Part shown: in pieces, positions 20,011 to 31,945 of the stretch
Position numbering within the stretch: the stretch's first letter is position 1
How the letters are laid out: each line of letters begins with the position of its first letter
Assembly (NCBI RefSeq): GCF_000372725.1
Contig: NW_005201058.1
Location: 165,436-229,435, forward strand
Source of the DNA: Emiliania huxleyi CCMP1516
Lineage: Eukaryota > Haptophyta > Isochrysidales > Noelaerhabdaceae
DNA length: 64,000 nt
Direction of reading: 5' to 3'
Notes under the pieces: model-generated
What the model was told of the DNA's origin: nothing
Database searches by the model: none
The model's input: only the letters and a program-made list of their open reading frames with translations
Translations under genes and position numbers: made by a program

Positions 20011-20989
20011 CACGCTTGTGGCGGGGTCAGAGCCTGTCACTGCATTGGTTGGCACCTGACCAGTGACCTGACAAAGATCAGAGTGTCACTGACAGTCCTT
20101 CCTCTTCCAGCATCCAGCAGCTTTCTCAGAGCACAGAGGGTGCGTGTGAGTGAGTATTCTTGATACGAAACCACGACGACACACACCAGTCGACTCGCAT
20201 CGGTTGCCTCCATGAACGGCGGAGCTACGTTATTCTCGCGCCCACACCACACCTGGCTCCAACGTGGACACGCCCATAGCTGGGGACACTACTAGGCCAC
20301 GCGTGGCATCAGAAGTTTTATCTCTGGGCCCCAGGGGCTGCCATCGCCGAAGCTGTGCCTAAGCATAACTCCCAAACCCGCAGCGGCCCGGGGGGCCTTG
20401 GGGGCAGCCTGCCGGACCGCTGTTGCACGGGGCTGAGCGCCAGAAGACGAGTGTAGTTGATGGATTTTCCGGGGTGTTGCATAGGCGGGGAGCCTCCCCC
20501 GCTGGTCTCCTCCTTCCCATTTTTTTCTTTTCTTTTGAGAGCAGAACGCCGGGTTTGTCTTGTATGTGCGTGTCGGGCCTGGGTGTGTGCACGGGGCAGA
20601 CAGGGGCGGGGGCGTGCGGGGCAGAGGCCCAGCGTCGGGCGTCTTGTCGGGGCCGAAGCATTCGAGGGGGGAACGAAGAGGGGGGGATGGGCGGTCGGCG
20701 TCGGGGTAGCAGGCTGCAGGGCGTACGGGGTAGCCGCCACTTTCCTGCCTCAAAAGGGCGGGGCTGTCCCGGAAAGTGAGAAACGCCGGGCAGCGTGGCG
20801 CACAACTGAAACCTCCCAACGTGTTCGTGGCTCCTCCTTTGCTGTCCCATCTCCTCATCTTCTTTCCCGCCTGGGCGGGGCAGTGGGCGGGCGCGCGGTG
20901 CGGTGTGGAGTGTGCATGTGTGCGACTGCGTCGAAGGACCGCTCGCAAGGGACCATTGGGTTTGTATTATTAACAACGAAGGCTGATTG

Positions 20990-21135
20990 ATTGATGGGAA
21001 GGCGAAACACAGTCCGACCAACGACTGGGACACCAACGCGGTATGGGTGGACGCTAGACGGGCGATGACGGTCACACAGGAGCGACACACTGAACCACAA
21101 GACAAGACACTCAGCCAAACTGACTGCCACACATC
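20990..21135 (-). repeat. 430-bp dispersed repeat, partial inverted copy
   Basis: Shares gacaccaacgcggtatgggtggac and neighbouring blocks, in reverse orientation, with the copies at 50.4-50.9, 57.5-57.9 and 62.4-62.65 kb. Confidence 0.55.
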
Positions 21136-21339
21136 CTGAGCGAACTTCCCTAGTCACCCGCGGCCGGACTCCATCCGGCACGCGTCGCTGGGCGCTCAGA
21201 GCCGCGTCCCCTGCTCGCCACCCCGACGCCCAAGGCGCCCGAATCGAACGACAGGCGGCACGCGAAGACTGGTTGCAATCCCGCCGACCGCGAGGCCGCG
21301 GGATGATGCGTGCGTGGTCTTGGAGTGGGTCTCGGAAGC

Positions 21340-21515
21340 TCCCCTCTCGGGCTAGGAGCCAGCCCTCTCTCGAGGTTCTCGAGGTGGATATCCTTTGGCC
21401 GCGTTGGGTAGCGAGGATTGGTGTAACCCGAGCCACGCAGGCGTGTTTTCTGACGGCCGACCGTCACGCGTCAGTGCACGGAGTTGCCCCTTCTCCGACT
21501 GCCCCGGCTAGTACA
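21340..21515 (+). repeat. SINE-like dispersed repeat, copy 2
   Basis: Same blocks as copy 1 (gttctcgaggtggatatcct, ggattggtgtaacccgagcc, gcacggagttgcccc, ctgccccggctag) but truncated before the tRNA-like end. Confidence 0.65.
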
Positions 21516-21629
21516 GAAATCTTGGTGTGTAATGTACGATGTCGGGGCCCGGGGATGTGCGTTTATGTAATGTGTGTTTTGGTTTTCAAAATCTCTCTCT
21601 CAGAAATGGGCCAGAAGTCGGCCCGCGGA

Positions 21630-21802
<173 letters not shown>

Positions 21803-21949
21803 CAGAGTCCTCCTACGGGAATGTACGTAAGAGACACATAAACTTAAAAAAAGGGAGGAGGAAGACAGTAATAAGGAGACTCGGGCGACTTGGAGCACTT
21901 GCGACGCGACACTTCCGCACTTCCGGCGCCCGCCGCATTTGCCGCATGG

Positions 21950-22696
21950 ATGGAGGTCGCCACGGCAGGCCGTCCTACTGACTTTTACCATGGCACTTCA
22001 CTTGAGGCGATCCTGGCTATCCAGCAGTCTGGCTTCCGTGTCGATCTTTGCGGCACCAACGCCGGCGCGGCGCTCGGGCACGGGGTCTACGTCACAACGA
22101 CTCTGGAGACGGCGCTGAACTACGCCAAAGGCCCGTCCAACAATCCCAACCCGGCAAGAGGAGGAGTTTTGGTGTTAGAGGTCGACCTTGGGCGATGCTA
22201 CACGGTGCGCTCGAGCAGCGTGTCAGAGCGCACCGACTGGCAGCAAAGGGGCTACCACTCTGCATGGGCAGCTGAAGGCGTTATTGGTGACCGCGAGGAG
22301 AACTGTGTGAGGGACCCTGGACGGATCCGCATCACGAATGTGGTGCTGCCGCACACGGGAGAGGCACGGCGCCTCGGCTACGAGATTCGGAGCGGACGGC
22401 TTGAGCGGGCAGGCGCTGTCCAGATGCGCAGCGGGCCTGCTCACATGTTTACTCGGGCGCAACTCAAAGCAGCAGTTGAGAAAGGCGATGTAGCGGCGGT
22501 GTGGTCGTGGATCGACGGTGGCGGGCAGATCGACCTGCCGTTCGAGATTGGCCCCTATAGCGGCATATCAATGCTTGAGATGTCTGCCGCCCATGGCCAT
22601 GAATGGATGGTCGACCTGCTGCTGCGGCGCGGTGCGAACGTCAATCTTTTGGACGACCAGGGCAGCACTGCACTGGCGTGGGCTGTACAGCAATGA
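21950..22696 (+). CDS. PARP-fold ADP-ribosyltransferase-like protein with a short ankyrin segment
   Basis: Single exon, 248 aa from MEVATAGRP. Residues about 10-150 match the PARP catalytic core: YHGTSLEAILAIQQSGF (start of the H-Y-E fold), GHGVYVTTTLETALNYAK (the glycine followed by Y), and VRDPGRIRITNVV at the end of the domain. The segment VLVLEVDLGRCY fits the central strand. A linker and one to one and a half ankyrin repeats follow (GHEWMVDLLLRRGANVNLLD), then the frame stops abruptly after LAWAVQQ. The order is that of a reversed, truncated tankyrase. Whether it is active mono-ADP-ribosyltransferase is unknown; the last catalytic residue is not clear by eye. The 3' end may be truncated. 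Confidence 0.68.
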   Translation: MEVATAGRPTDFYHGTSLEAILAIQQSGFRVDLCGTNAGAALGHGVYVTTTLETALNYAKGPSNNPNPARGGVLVLEVDLGRCYTVRSSSVSERTDWQQRGYHSAWAAEGVIGDREENCVRDPGRIRITNVVLPHTGEARRLGYEIRSGRLERAGAVQMRSGPAHMFTRAQLKAAVEKGDVAAVWSWIDGGGQIDLPFEIGPYSGISMLEMSAAHGHEWMVDLLLRRGANVNLLDDQGSTALAWAVQQ

Positions 22697-23200
22697 ACCC
22701 CAGCAAGCAGCTTCCTCGAGGCCGAACAGGTTTGCGTACCATACCCGTGACGAAAAACGAACAAGCACCAAGCGCTAAGCGTGAGGACACGATTTCGAAT
22801 TCGGAGGTGCACCTAAGCAAAATTAGCCTCTCAGGTGTGAATAAAAAATATAAGGGTCGACCAGGTTTCGAGCCGGGGACCTCTCGTCTGGCGAGAAGCT
22901 CCCAGCTCGAGCATCCACACCTCACGACGACAGGAGGCGAGCGCGCTTAGTGATCCGTGCGGCCGTCGAAGCACACAGCTGGTCGCTGTGCGGCACCTCA
23001 AACTCACTCGCCGATGTGTCTGAGGGCTTGACGTCAGCAGCGCGAGGGCAGCGGCCCTCGAGGCGGACGAGGGAGGGTTGTGCATGCCGAGCAATTTCTC
23101 TTTCCACGTGGTGTACCTGTGTTAGTGCCAGTGCGCGCCAGTCCCGTGCCCAGTGTTGTGCGAGGGAGTTGGCTTGTAAAATTCTCTTTCCACATAAAAT
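22697..23200. other. Interval with a tRNA-like remnant and 5' repeat block
   Basis: 22862-22930 (minus) resembles a decayed tRNA: a D-arm GCTC-GAGCTGG-GAGC, an anticodon-like arm and a T-arm-like block are present, but the acceptor strands do not pair. Positions 23085-23200 (ccacgtggtgtacctgtgttagtgcc and following) recur inverted at 25690-25800, a repeated leader of the ankyrin family. Confidence 0.45.
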
Positions 23201-23214
23201 TCTCATCCCACCAA

Positions 23215-24579
23215 CAGCGCTCGCCGACCTGGCTCGGGGCGACCTGGCCTCGCTGCGCGCCGTCCTCTCCGGTCGGCGGACGCGCGGCACGCTCGACGCG
23301 CGGCACGACACCGACACGCGAGACACGCTGCTCACCTGGGCTGCTCGTTACGGGCAGGCCGAGGCGGTGCGGCTACTGCTCGACAGCGGCGCGAGCGTCG
23401 GGGCGACGAATGGTGACGACCGGTCTGCGCTGTTCATCGCGTGCCTGCAGGGCCATGGCCAGTGCGTCCGGCTGCTTCTCGAGGCGTGCGCGGCGACCGA
23501 CCATAACGATGAGGACGGCGTCACGCCGCTGTCCATCGCGTGCGAGCATGGACACCTCGAGATCGCGCGGCTGCTCCTCGAGGCTGGCGCGGCGGTCAGC
23601 CAGGCCGAGGTGAACGGCGCCACGCCGCTGTCCTTGGCGTGCCAGGAGGGCCACCTCGAGATCGCTCGGCTGCTTCTCGAGGCCAGCGCAGCGATCGACC
23701 AGGCTGATGAGGAAGGCGCCACGCCACTGCACGCCGCGTGCCAGGAGGGCCACGTCGAGGTCGCCAAGCTCCTCTCCTCCTACGGCGCCTCCCGCCTGAG
23801 GAGAGGAGCTCGGGCCTTCGGCACGCCCGAGGAGATTGCAAACCGCCGCGGCCACGCCGACCTTGCCGCCTGGCTGGTCGCCAGCCGCGGCTGGACGCCG
23901 CTCCAGCATCTCGAGGCGTGCCCCAAGACGAGCGGCCGAATGCGTGAGCGCTGTCCTCACGCCCCCTGTCCCTCCTCCGCAGACGCTCACCTTCGAGCGG
24001 GCGCGGGCGCTGCTGCGCGGCGGCGCCGACCTTTCAGCCGGCGTTGAACGCGGCGAGCCTTCCGCCCTCGAGCGGGCGCGCGTCCTCTGCTCGTGGAGCG
24101 AGTCGGATCCGACCGCTGCGGCAATCGGTTCCACTGTCGCGATCCACTCTCTCGTCTCGCGGCCCTCGATGAACGGCAAGGTCGGCGTCGTCGTCTCCGC
24201 GGACGCTTCGACGGGACGCTTCGGCGTGCGCGTGGCGGGCGAGGCCAAGGCATTCGCACTGAGGCGCGCAATGCAATGGTCTCTCCCCGACTCGCCGGCT
24301 CCTCTCTTTGACACACCTCTGCCCTCCCTCAGGCCGGCCAACCTGCAGCCAGCGGCCGAGGCGGTGGAGGTGGGCAGGCTCATCCTCAAGGCGGCGGAGT
24401 GGTCGCCGCAGTCGCATGAGCTCTTCCCGACAGCGGCTCGCAAGCGGGCGGTCGAGGTGATGCGGCTGGGCTACCTGATCGCTTGGGACGAGGAGCGCTT
24501 CGAGGGCCGCGAAGGAGCAGCTCCGGAGCTGGCGGACATCTGGCGCGCCTTTGTGCTGCCAAGGGTGGCGGTGCGATGA
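23215..24579 (+). CDS. Ankyrin-repeat protein with a spliced C-terminal region
   Basis: Exon 1 runs to 23915; its start is uncertain because no in-frame ATG was found near ALADLARGDLASLRAVLSG. Five to six ankyrin units follow (GVTPLSIACEHGHLEIARLLLEAGAAV type), then GHADLAAWLVASRGWTPLQHLE. A 67-bp GC-AG intron (GAG|GCGTGC...CGCAG|ACG) leads to exon 2, 23983-24579 (TLTFERARALLRGGADLSAG). Exon 2 contains a small domain with NGKVGVVVS...GRFGVRVAGE and ends RAFVLPRVAVR. The intronless paralogue at 58.1 kb reads straight through the same junction (HLETLT), which confirms the splice. Role unknown beyond protein interaction. Confidence 0.75.
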
Positions 24580-24665
24580 CTGCGACGAATATTTGACGTT
24601 GTGCACGGAGCTAAGTGCATTGCCGTTCTTAACGGAGTCGCTTAGGCGGCTCCGGTGGTGAGCAT

Positions 24666-25473
24666 CCCTAGTCTGGCCGATTTTTTTCGCGGTATCCGCG
24701 GCGGGATACGGCGGGATATGGCGGGATATGGCGGGATATGGCGGGATACCGGGAGAGATACACGCGGATATGATGTGAGAGATAAAGCCGTACGGAGCCC
24801 CCACGATGTGTTCACGACAACGTCCGTGTGAAGCGTGAAACCGCAAATCGGACGCGACGGGCGAACTTCGCGCTTTGACGGCCCCGCTTGTCGAGCACAT
24901 ATCATTCTCCCCTTTTCGAGCGCACGCGACGCCTAAGTTTCTTTTTTGCCGTCGCGCTCTGCGGCCGGAGCGCGGGGAGAGGTAAGGTATAACAATAAGG
25001 TAAGGTAGATTTCTCCACACGCACACAAAGTGGTGGGGCAAGGGGGGGCGACCCTCGCATCTCCACGCCCGGACACGGGCAGGAGCCCCACGGCATTCAA
25101 AGTGCAAGCACTGGCCCGGTGCACGTGGGTGAGCAGCCTGCCCCTCCCTCCCGACAAACCAACTCCCGCACACACACAATCGCACTCTGGCCATCGAATG
25201 ACTCCGAATGACTCACTGTGTGTGCTAAGACAGAATCTCCGCAGACATCCAAAACGGGCCGTGCCGCGTTTGTGGTGTCTTCTCAAGCACTAGCATCCGG
25301 GCGCCGCACTCGAGTGGGCGGGTCACATAGCGCGGAGAGGCCGGGCTGCTCGGCGTGAGGCGGGCAGGATACGGCGGGATATGGCGGGATATGGCGGGAT
25401 ATGGCGGGATATGGCGGGATACGGTCAGATATGGAGAGATACATCAAGCGCAAAAAAATCGGCCAGACTAGGG
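24666..25473. mobile_element. 808-bp element with 22-bp terminal inverted repeats and GCGGGATA minisatellites
   Basis: ccctagtctggccgattttt at 24666 is matched in reverse complement at 25452-25473, 22 of 22 bases. Just inside both ends lie arrays of (t/c)g gcgggata units (about 24700-24755 and 25370-25430), notably in the same orientation. The interior has no supported ORF. It is probably a non-autonomous DNA element; no target duplication is evident. Confidence 0.6.
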
Positions 25474-26291
25474 CTGTGAGCCGGTGTGTGTGCCAGTCCG
25501 CGCCAGTCCGCGCCCTCGTCGTGCCAGTGTGCTGTGAGAGAGGCTTGTATTTTAAGAATTCTTTTCCTCTCGAGCCAACTACACTACCGCGCAATGTTGA
25601 GCGCGGTCGACAAGGCGAGCCAGCATTTAGCTGCAAGTCTCAGGACAGCCTCCCTTAGCGAGCAATGTGGTGGACACCAGCGCGGTATGGGTGGACGCAT
25701 AGACATGAGACGAAACAAACTCCCTCGCACAAGGCACAACAACACTGGGCACGAGACTGGCGCGCACTTTGGCACTAACACAGGTACACCACGGGACGAG
25801 TCGCCTAAATGAATAAAGAAAACGCACACAACAAACGAGCGTCATTCCGAAAACGCGGCCAAGGATATCCACCTCGACTCGAGAAAAAAGAAAGAAAGAA
25901 AACAGACAACCCAAACGAGGGATAGGGGAGGAGGACAGGGTCCACACCTGCACGAGCAGGATTTTGGAAGGACGATCAGGGGCACAGGTGGGGCTCTCTC
26001 CTGACAAGGGACACGACAGGCTCGCAGCGCGGTGCACGGTGGTCGACTCGAGAAAAAGAAAGAATAAAAACACAACCCAAGGGAGGGATGGGAGGACGGC
26101 ACGCCCTCGAGAATCTCGATATCTCCCGCGAATTCTTTATTAGCACGCGCCAGTTCGCACCTGTGTCGAGCCTGTCTGCTGTGAGAGAGAGTTGTTTTGT
26201 GTAAATTCTTTATGTGGGCCAGTCCGTCGCGCGTCGGCTGCTCGCAAAGCAAAGCGGCCCTCCACAGCGTGCACTTGGTCGCTCACCGCGC
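25474..26291. other. Repeat-derived interval upstream of the large membrane protein
   Basis: Holds an inverted copy of the ankyrin-gene leader (25690-25800), fragments of the SINE-like repeat (aaggatatccacctcg at 25859) and two inverted copies of the pyrimidine-tract/ccatccctcc element (25885-25935 and 26050-26100). The block aattctttat recurs (26149, 26204). The final stretch before 26292 should contain the promoter of the next gene; nothing specific is recognised. Confidence 0.45.
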
Positions 26292-29200
26292 ATGAAGAGC
26301 TACACCAGTGTCGCCGTGGACGACGCTGATGAGGATCACGGTCTCCCGTCTGATCCCCTTCCGGGCTTCAAAAAGCCGACCGCCAGCAATAACGCCGACG
26401 ACAGTGACGTGCTGCCCAAGCCGATCAAGACCAGTTTCCAGGAGAAGTTAGCGGAGAAGGGTCCGGATTCGCCTGATACGGCGGAGAGCGCGGCCGACAA
26501 GAAGAAGCTCCTCAAGCGTCAGGCGGACGCCTGCTTCTCCAAGGTGATGCTCTGCACTATCGCCATCTCGCTCGTGTGGATGTCTTCGCTCGGCGTCGCG
26601 CGTTTTATTGTCCAGTCGGCCATCGCCTCGCCGCCATTCAGTGTGGTGAGCTTCGAGTGCATGCGTGGCTGGGACAAGATGGTCTCCGAGAAGGAAGGGC
26701 ACACGGCGTGTACGAGCGTGCAGGCGAAGAGCACGCCGCCAGCCCGCGCCCGGCGTAGACACACCGCTGCAAGTCGTGAGAGGAGCCTCACAAGGCGGTG
26801 GCGGTCCCGCGCTCGCGCGCTTCCACTCTCTCCCACCGCCGCTCGCCGCAGATGTCGCAGTGCGATGCCGCGCTCGAGGGCGCCGCCGCGGACGAGGTTG
26901 CGCGTTCGACGGCGGCGAGCGACCAGGCACGGGCTGCCCCGAGGGCCTGACAGAGCACAGAGCACGGCAACGCGAGTCAGGCAGGGGGCTGGACTCTCTC
27001 GGGACCCCGAGATCGAGGGAGCCTCGGCGGACAGGCGGGTAGCGCGCGGTGGCTCTCGCGCCAACTTCATCTCCTCGTCTGGCGCCACGTAGGTCGACCA
27101 GATGCTGCACCGCGTGGAGACGCTAAAGATGCGGTGCACCAACTCGCATGTGCGAATCATGGACGGGCTCGAGATGATCGGCAGGCGCCGCGCGCACGCG
27201 CCGCGCGCCCACGCCCTCTCGGCGCGCGCAGCCACCGCACCGAGCGCTCTCCAATCTTTGCGCGCCCCCCGTGGTAGGCGAGGCGTGCCTCTTGTTTGGA
27301 GCAACGACAGTTGCACGCCGCGAGAGGCGCGGCGCGGCGGCGCCGTGGGGGGCCGTCGCGGAGCCCGCCCCCCTTCTCAGGCTCGGGGCGCGCGACTCGC
27401 GTAGGTGGAGGCCGCACGCCAGCTCCTCGGCGATGCGTCGCGCGAGAAGCAGGAGGCGATGGCCGTGGCGCAGGCCCGCTCGCCGCCTTTGGCCGCGCCG
27501 TTTCCACGCCGTTTCCACGCCGTTTCCACGAAGGTTCGACGGGCCCGCGTCTGAGGGGCGCCGAGCCGCCCCGCGGCGCAGGCGTACGCCGACCAGGTCA
27601 TGGCATCGCAAAAGTCGTTCACGGACCGCGTCGAGGCGCGGACCGCGACACGCAAGCTAGCCACCCGGACGAGTGCGGGACAAAGCTAGCCCTCCCGTGA
27701 GCCAGCAGACGAGCGGGGGGAGGGCGGTGAGAGGGGGCGAGTGCGAGGGCTCCGCGCCTCTGCGCCTCGATGCCGGCTTGCGCGTCGCCCGACAGGCGCG
27801 GGCCGAGTACGACAGCCAGTACATGTACAACTCCTCCAAGGGGTTCATCGACGCGGCCGGCGCGGCCAAGGACGGCGTGGAGGACGAGATTGCCAAGATG
27901 CAGGACCGGCTCGACATGCTCAACATGTCGCTCTCCTTCTGCACCGACTCGGCGTGCGACATCCCCATCCTGCAGGAGATGGCCGCGCTCACCGACCAGA
28001 TCAAGAAGATGAACATGGCCATGATGCAGCAGGCGGCGCAGTGGTCGGAGTACGCGAAGGCGGCCGAGAGTATGGAGAGGTGGATGAAGCAGAATGCGGC
28101 AAAGATGCAACAGGTCATGTCGGGCATCGACCCGAACTTCAACCTGCCCGACTTCAACCTGCCCGGCATACCGAATATCAACATCCCCTTACCGGACATG
28201 AACCTCGACATGGACGTTTACACTGCCGAGTTCGCAGCGTGGTCAGCGGAGATGGCGAGGGCGCAGAAGGAGTACCTCGCCGACGCGATGGGAGGACTGC
28301 CAGACATCTCGGGCGCGCTCGACCCGATCACCGGCCTCGAGATCCTGCCCGGCTACGACCCGCCGCCGCTCAACATTGCCAACGCGACGGCGGAGATGGC
28401 CCAGGCGGCGGAGGACTTCCTCGCCAAGCAGGCCAGCGCCATCGACAACATCGTCGGCGGCGCTGCCAACATGATGGGCATCGGCGACAACAGCTCCGGC
28501 TCGTGGGTCTTCAACTGGTCCATGTCGGACATGACCGACTCGTCAAACTTCGACTGGAAGGTTGAGGGGTTCCACGCGCTCGAGATGGACATCATGGGGC
28601 TCAAGATCAGCATCGACAACATCTTCACCATGGCCGTGTGGGCCGACGTCGTGTGGCGGGTCTACATCTCGACGCGCCTGGTCATCAAGTACTGGTTCCG
28701 CTCCTCCGAGGCGATCCCGCCGCTCGACCTGCGGCGCGCGACGTTGCAGCAGGGCGTGATGCTGACCGGTGCCGCCTCGGTCTTCGAGCTCGCCTGCTCT
28801 TTCATCGCCCGGTTCAACCCCGTCCGGCTCTGCATGTCTTACATCCTCTCCCCGTACTCGGCCGCGGCCTTTGGAGGCTTCCTCATGCTCTTCGTGCTCA
28901 ACGCCGTGACCCAGGTGTACATGTTCTCCTTCTACGCGTACGTCGAGGGCTGCATAGAGCCCCCGCGCAACGGCACGTGGGTCTGCGAAAACCTCTTCTC
29001 CGCCGCCTACAACTACGCGGCGGGCGACGGCGACAAGACACTGCTCGCCGGGCTGCAGGTCTACAACGAGCGGCGGTCGAGAGAGTGCGCGACGTACCTG
29101 CAGCCGTCGGCGCAGCACCAGACGACGGCGGCGCAGCACTACGACACCGACTCCAAGATCTATGCCCTCGACGCCGCCGGGATCGCCCTCGCCAAAAAGT

Positions 29201-30174
29201 GCCTCGACTTTGACAAAACGGCGGCAGGCGACCCGGAAATCGTTCTGTCGGTCGCCTCTCAGGCCGTGAGCGAGGCGGAGGCCGCCGCCAAAGCCGCCGC
29301 CGCCGCTGACGCCGCCGACGCCGCCATGGCGGCGGCCGAGGCACTAAGCCGCACGCCGGACGACGCCGCCTGCTTTGGCGACATCTGCGCGGGCGACCCG
29401 CTCGCGGGGTGGGGCAACATGTCCAGCGGCGGGTGGCCGAACGCGTCGCAGGCGTTCGCGGACGCGGACTTGGATTCCATCAAGGACAGCCTGGCCGAGA
29501 ACGGGCTCGACGCCGGCTCCCTGTCCGGCATGGCGTCCGGCTTTGACTGGGGGGGGAGGAGGCGGCTGATCGAGGGCGCGACGCGGGCGTTGGGGCCGAC
29601 GACGGCGGCGGCAGCGGCCTCGGAGCTGCGAAAGCTGCTCGACACCGGCACGCCATGCCTGCAGGACGTCAACGCGACGCTTCCGGACGGCGTCTTCTCG
29701 TGCGAGGAACTCCCTCCCTGCGAGGTGACCTGCGCGGGCCCGAACCGCGAGGTGCTCGGCCTGTTTTCCAACCGGTGCGGCTGCCACTCGGAGTGGCTGT
29801 TCCACGGGTTCGTGCTGCAGATCCTGCTCGCGATCCTCGTGTACGTGAGCATGCAGGTGGCGCGCACGCTGCTGGTGGAGGGGGTGCTCCGCATCACGTG
29901 GCGCCGGCTCCACGTCTACGCCGAGCTCGAGGTGCTCGGCACGGCCGACCTCGACTCGCTGCACAAGTTCCCCGGCTGCCTCTCCTTCAACGCGCGGCAG
30001 CTGTTCGAGCACGTGGCGCGGCACCTGCGCGAGTACGAGCGCAAGGCGATCGGCTTCTTCCTCGCCTGCCCCCTCTCCTTCGCCCCGATCTCGTGGCTGC
30101 TGTGGTACGTCGCGCAAAACATCACGTACACGCAGGACTTTGTGACTGCCAGAACCACAACCAGCGTGTTTTGA
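26292..30174 (+). CDS. Large multi-pass membrane protein of unknown family
   Basis: Six exons are proposed: 26292-26723, 26852-26926, 27093 to about 27175, 27405-27473, 27582-27635 and 27796-30174, about 1030 aa. The donors after exons 1, 2, 4 and 5 are GC; the exon 3 donor is unclear. Exon 1 gives a cytosolic Lys/Asp/Pro-rich tail and one membrane segment (VMLCTIAISLVWMSSLGVARFIV). The small exons encode Ala-rich helices. Exon 6 has a helical Met/Gln-rich region, a stretch of repeated NLPDFNLPGIPNINIPLPD type, then hydrophobic segments near ALEMDIMGLKIS...WADVVWRVY, LCMSYILSPYSAAAFGGFLM, FVLQILLAILVYVSMQV and CPLSFAPISWLLWYVA. Cys-rich loops contain N-x-S/T sites. The topology suggests a surface receptor- or channel-like protein; no family is recognised. 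Confidence 0.75.
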
Positions 30175-30794
30175 CGCCGAGCGCGCCGACGGCACCGAGC
30201 GGTCGCAGGGGAGGGACGGGGCGGCGGAGGGGGGAGCCCGCGGACTGGGGTCTGAGCTGTGCAATGTCGAGACCTGTCGATAGAGCATTAGCGCGCGCAC
30301 AGCGCAAGATACGTGGGTTGTGTTTGTGCCTGTGTCCGAGAGTATCTCTGCTCTTGTCGATTGTCGTGTTAGGCGTTTCCCTTGTGTGTATGTACGGAGC
30401 CTGACTCGTCACTTGCTCCTAGCTGTTCCTGCTTTTCGTTTGTCTTGTGAATCTCTCAATAAAGCCGTATGTGAGCTATGTGTCGTGTGTCGTGTATATA
30501 CTACTCGCCGATGCATGAAAAGCCCAAAACTCGTTTTTTCGGATTTTTCGCGGTCCGGGACACCTCTCTGAACCACGTCCGACGTCACGTGGGCGGTGGG
30601 GGGGGCGGGGGGCCGCTCCGGCTCACGCTCTCACGTCTCAGAGGTCGTGGCTCGTGGGCGGCATATAGTTGTACTGACGTAGAGCTCGGGTGTGTGTGGG
30701 CTGAGTTGTGAGATTGCTTTTCATGCGCTTTCGGCTTGTTTAAAAACACATACCCAGGGCGTTCGCTCGATGCGCACGGCAGCATGCCAGGTTT
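30175..30794. other. Intergenic region between convergent genes
   Basis: aataaa at about 30458 is a candidate polyadenylation signal for the membrane protein. No coding frame of quality is present. A G-run lies at about 30597-30611. Confidence 0.5.
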
Positions 30795-31914
30795 TCAGGC
30801 GATGCCGTCCGCGAGGAAGTTTTGGAACCGCGCTGAATACTGGACGGGGTCGACGACGGAGAAGTTTTGCGCGCCAACGCGTTCGCCATACTTTGCCGCC
30901 TGTTTTTGGGGGGGGGGGGGGGGGGGGTTCTGAAAAGGCGCCCGGGGGCGCCACACGCCCTCCCTTCGCACCACGCCGCCTTGTACGAGTGCTCGAGCTG
31001 CTTCTGGAAGCCGTACTCGCACAGAATGTCGATCACACCGACGTAGTACACCTCCTTGTCGACCGTCAACGCGCCTTCCTCCGACGCGCTCGCCGGCCGC
31101 CGCGCTGCCTGCTCCCGTAGCAGCTGCTCCTGCGACACGGTGTCCACGATCTGCACGCCGCCGCCGCCGACCCCCCCGCCGACCCCCCCGCCGACCCCCC
31201 CGCCGCGCGCGCCCGCCGCGCCCGCCTCGCCGTCCGTGTCGGTCTTCACGCCCGCGTGTGTTGAGGTCGCGGCGGCGGAGGAGGCGGGGTCGGAGCCGCT
31301 GCCTCCTGCCGCAACCTTGTAGAAGAGGCACGACGTGCGCGCCGGCCGCTTCGCCGTTGCGCCTAGAGCCGAGAGCCGGCGCCGGGATGCGCGGGCACGC
31401 AGGCCGAGCGATGACGCGCCGTCGGGTGCGGTCGGCGCCGGCGCGGTGGATGCCGATCAGGATCGAGTAGTCGATCACCTCGAGCCGCTCCAGAAGCTCG
31501 CAGTCCTTCTTGACCTGCGCGAGCAGCCGCCTCTTCTTGTCCTCGCCTGGGGGGGGGGGAGAGCGCGGGGCGGGGGCGTCAGCGGCGAAGGCGCCCTCGC
31601 CGCCGCCGCCCGCGCGCCGCCCTCGCGCCGAGCAGCAGCTTGCGCTTCGCGTTGATGAAGTCGAGGTCCTTGAGCACCACCTGCTCACACCGTCGAGCCG
31701 TGAAGAGAGGCGCGGCTCACGCGCAAGACGCCCGCCGCCGTGCTTGTCCCCACATTCGGGTCGGCGCGCTCCGTGTCGGTCGCCAAGCGGTTGCGCGCCT
31801 AGCCCCGAGCGAAAACCCCGGACGGCGGTGAGGGCGGTGGCGGTGCCCTTAGGCGGCGGTGAAAGCGCCGGCTGGGCCGGCGGCGCCTAGGACGCGGCCG
31901 TCGAGACTACTATT

Positions 31915-31945
<31 letters not shown>

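Noticed and set aside
20292..20990. 218-aa minus and 177-aa plus ORFs
   Set aside because: They overlap each other, with Pro/Arg/Gly-biased sequence and no splice or family support.
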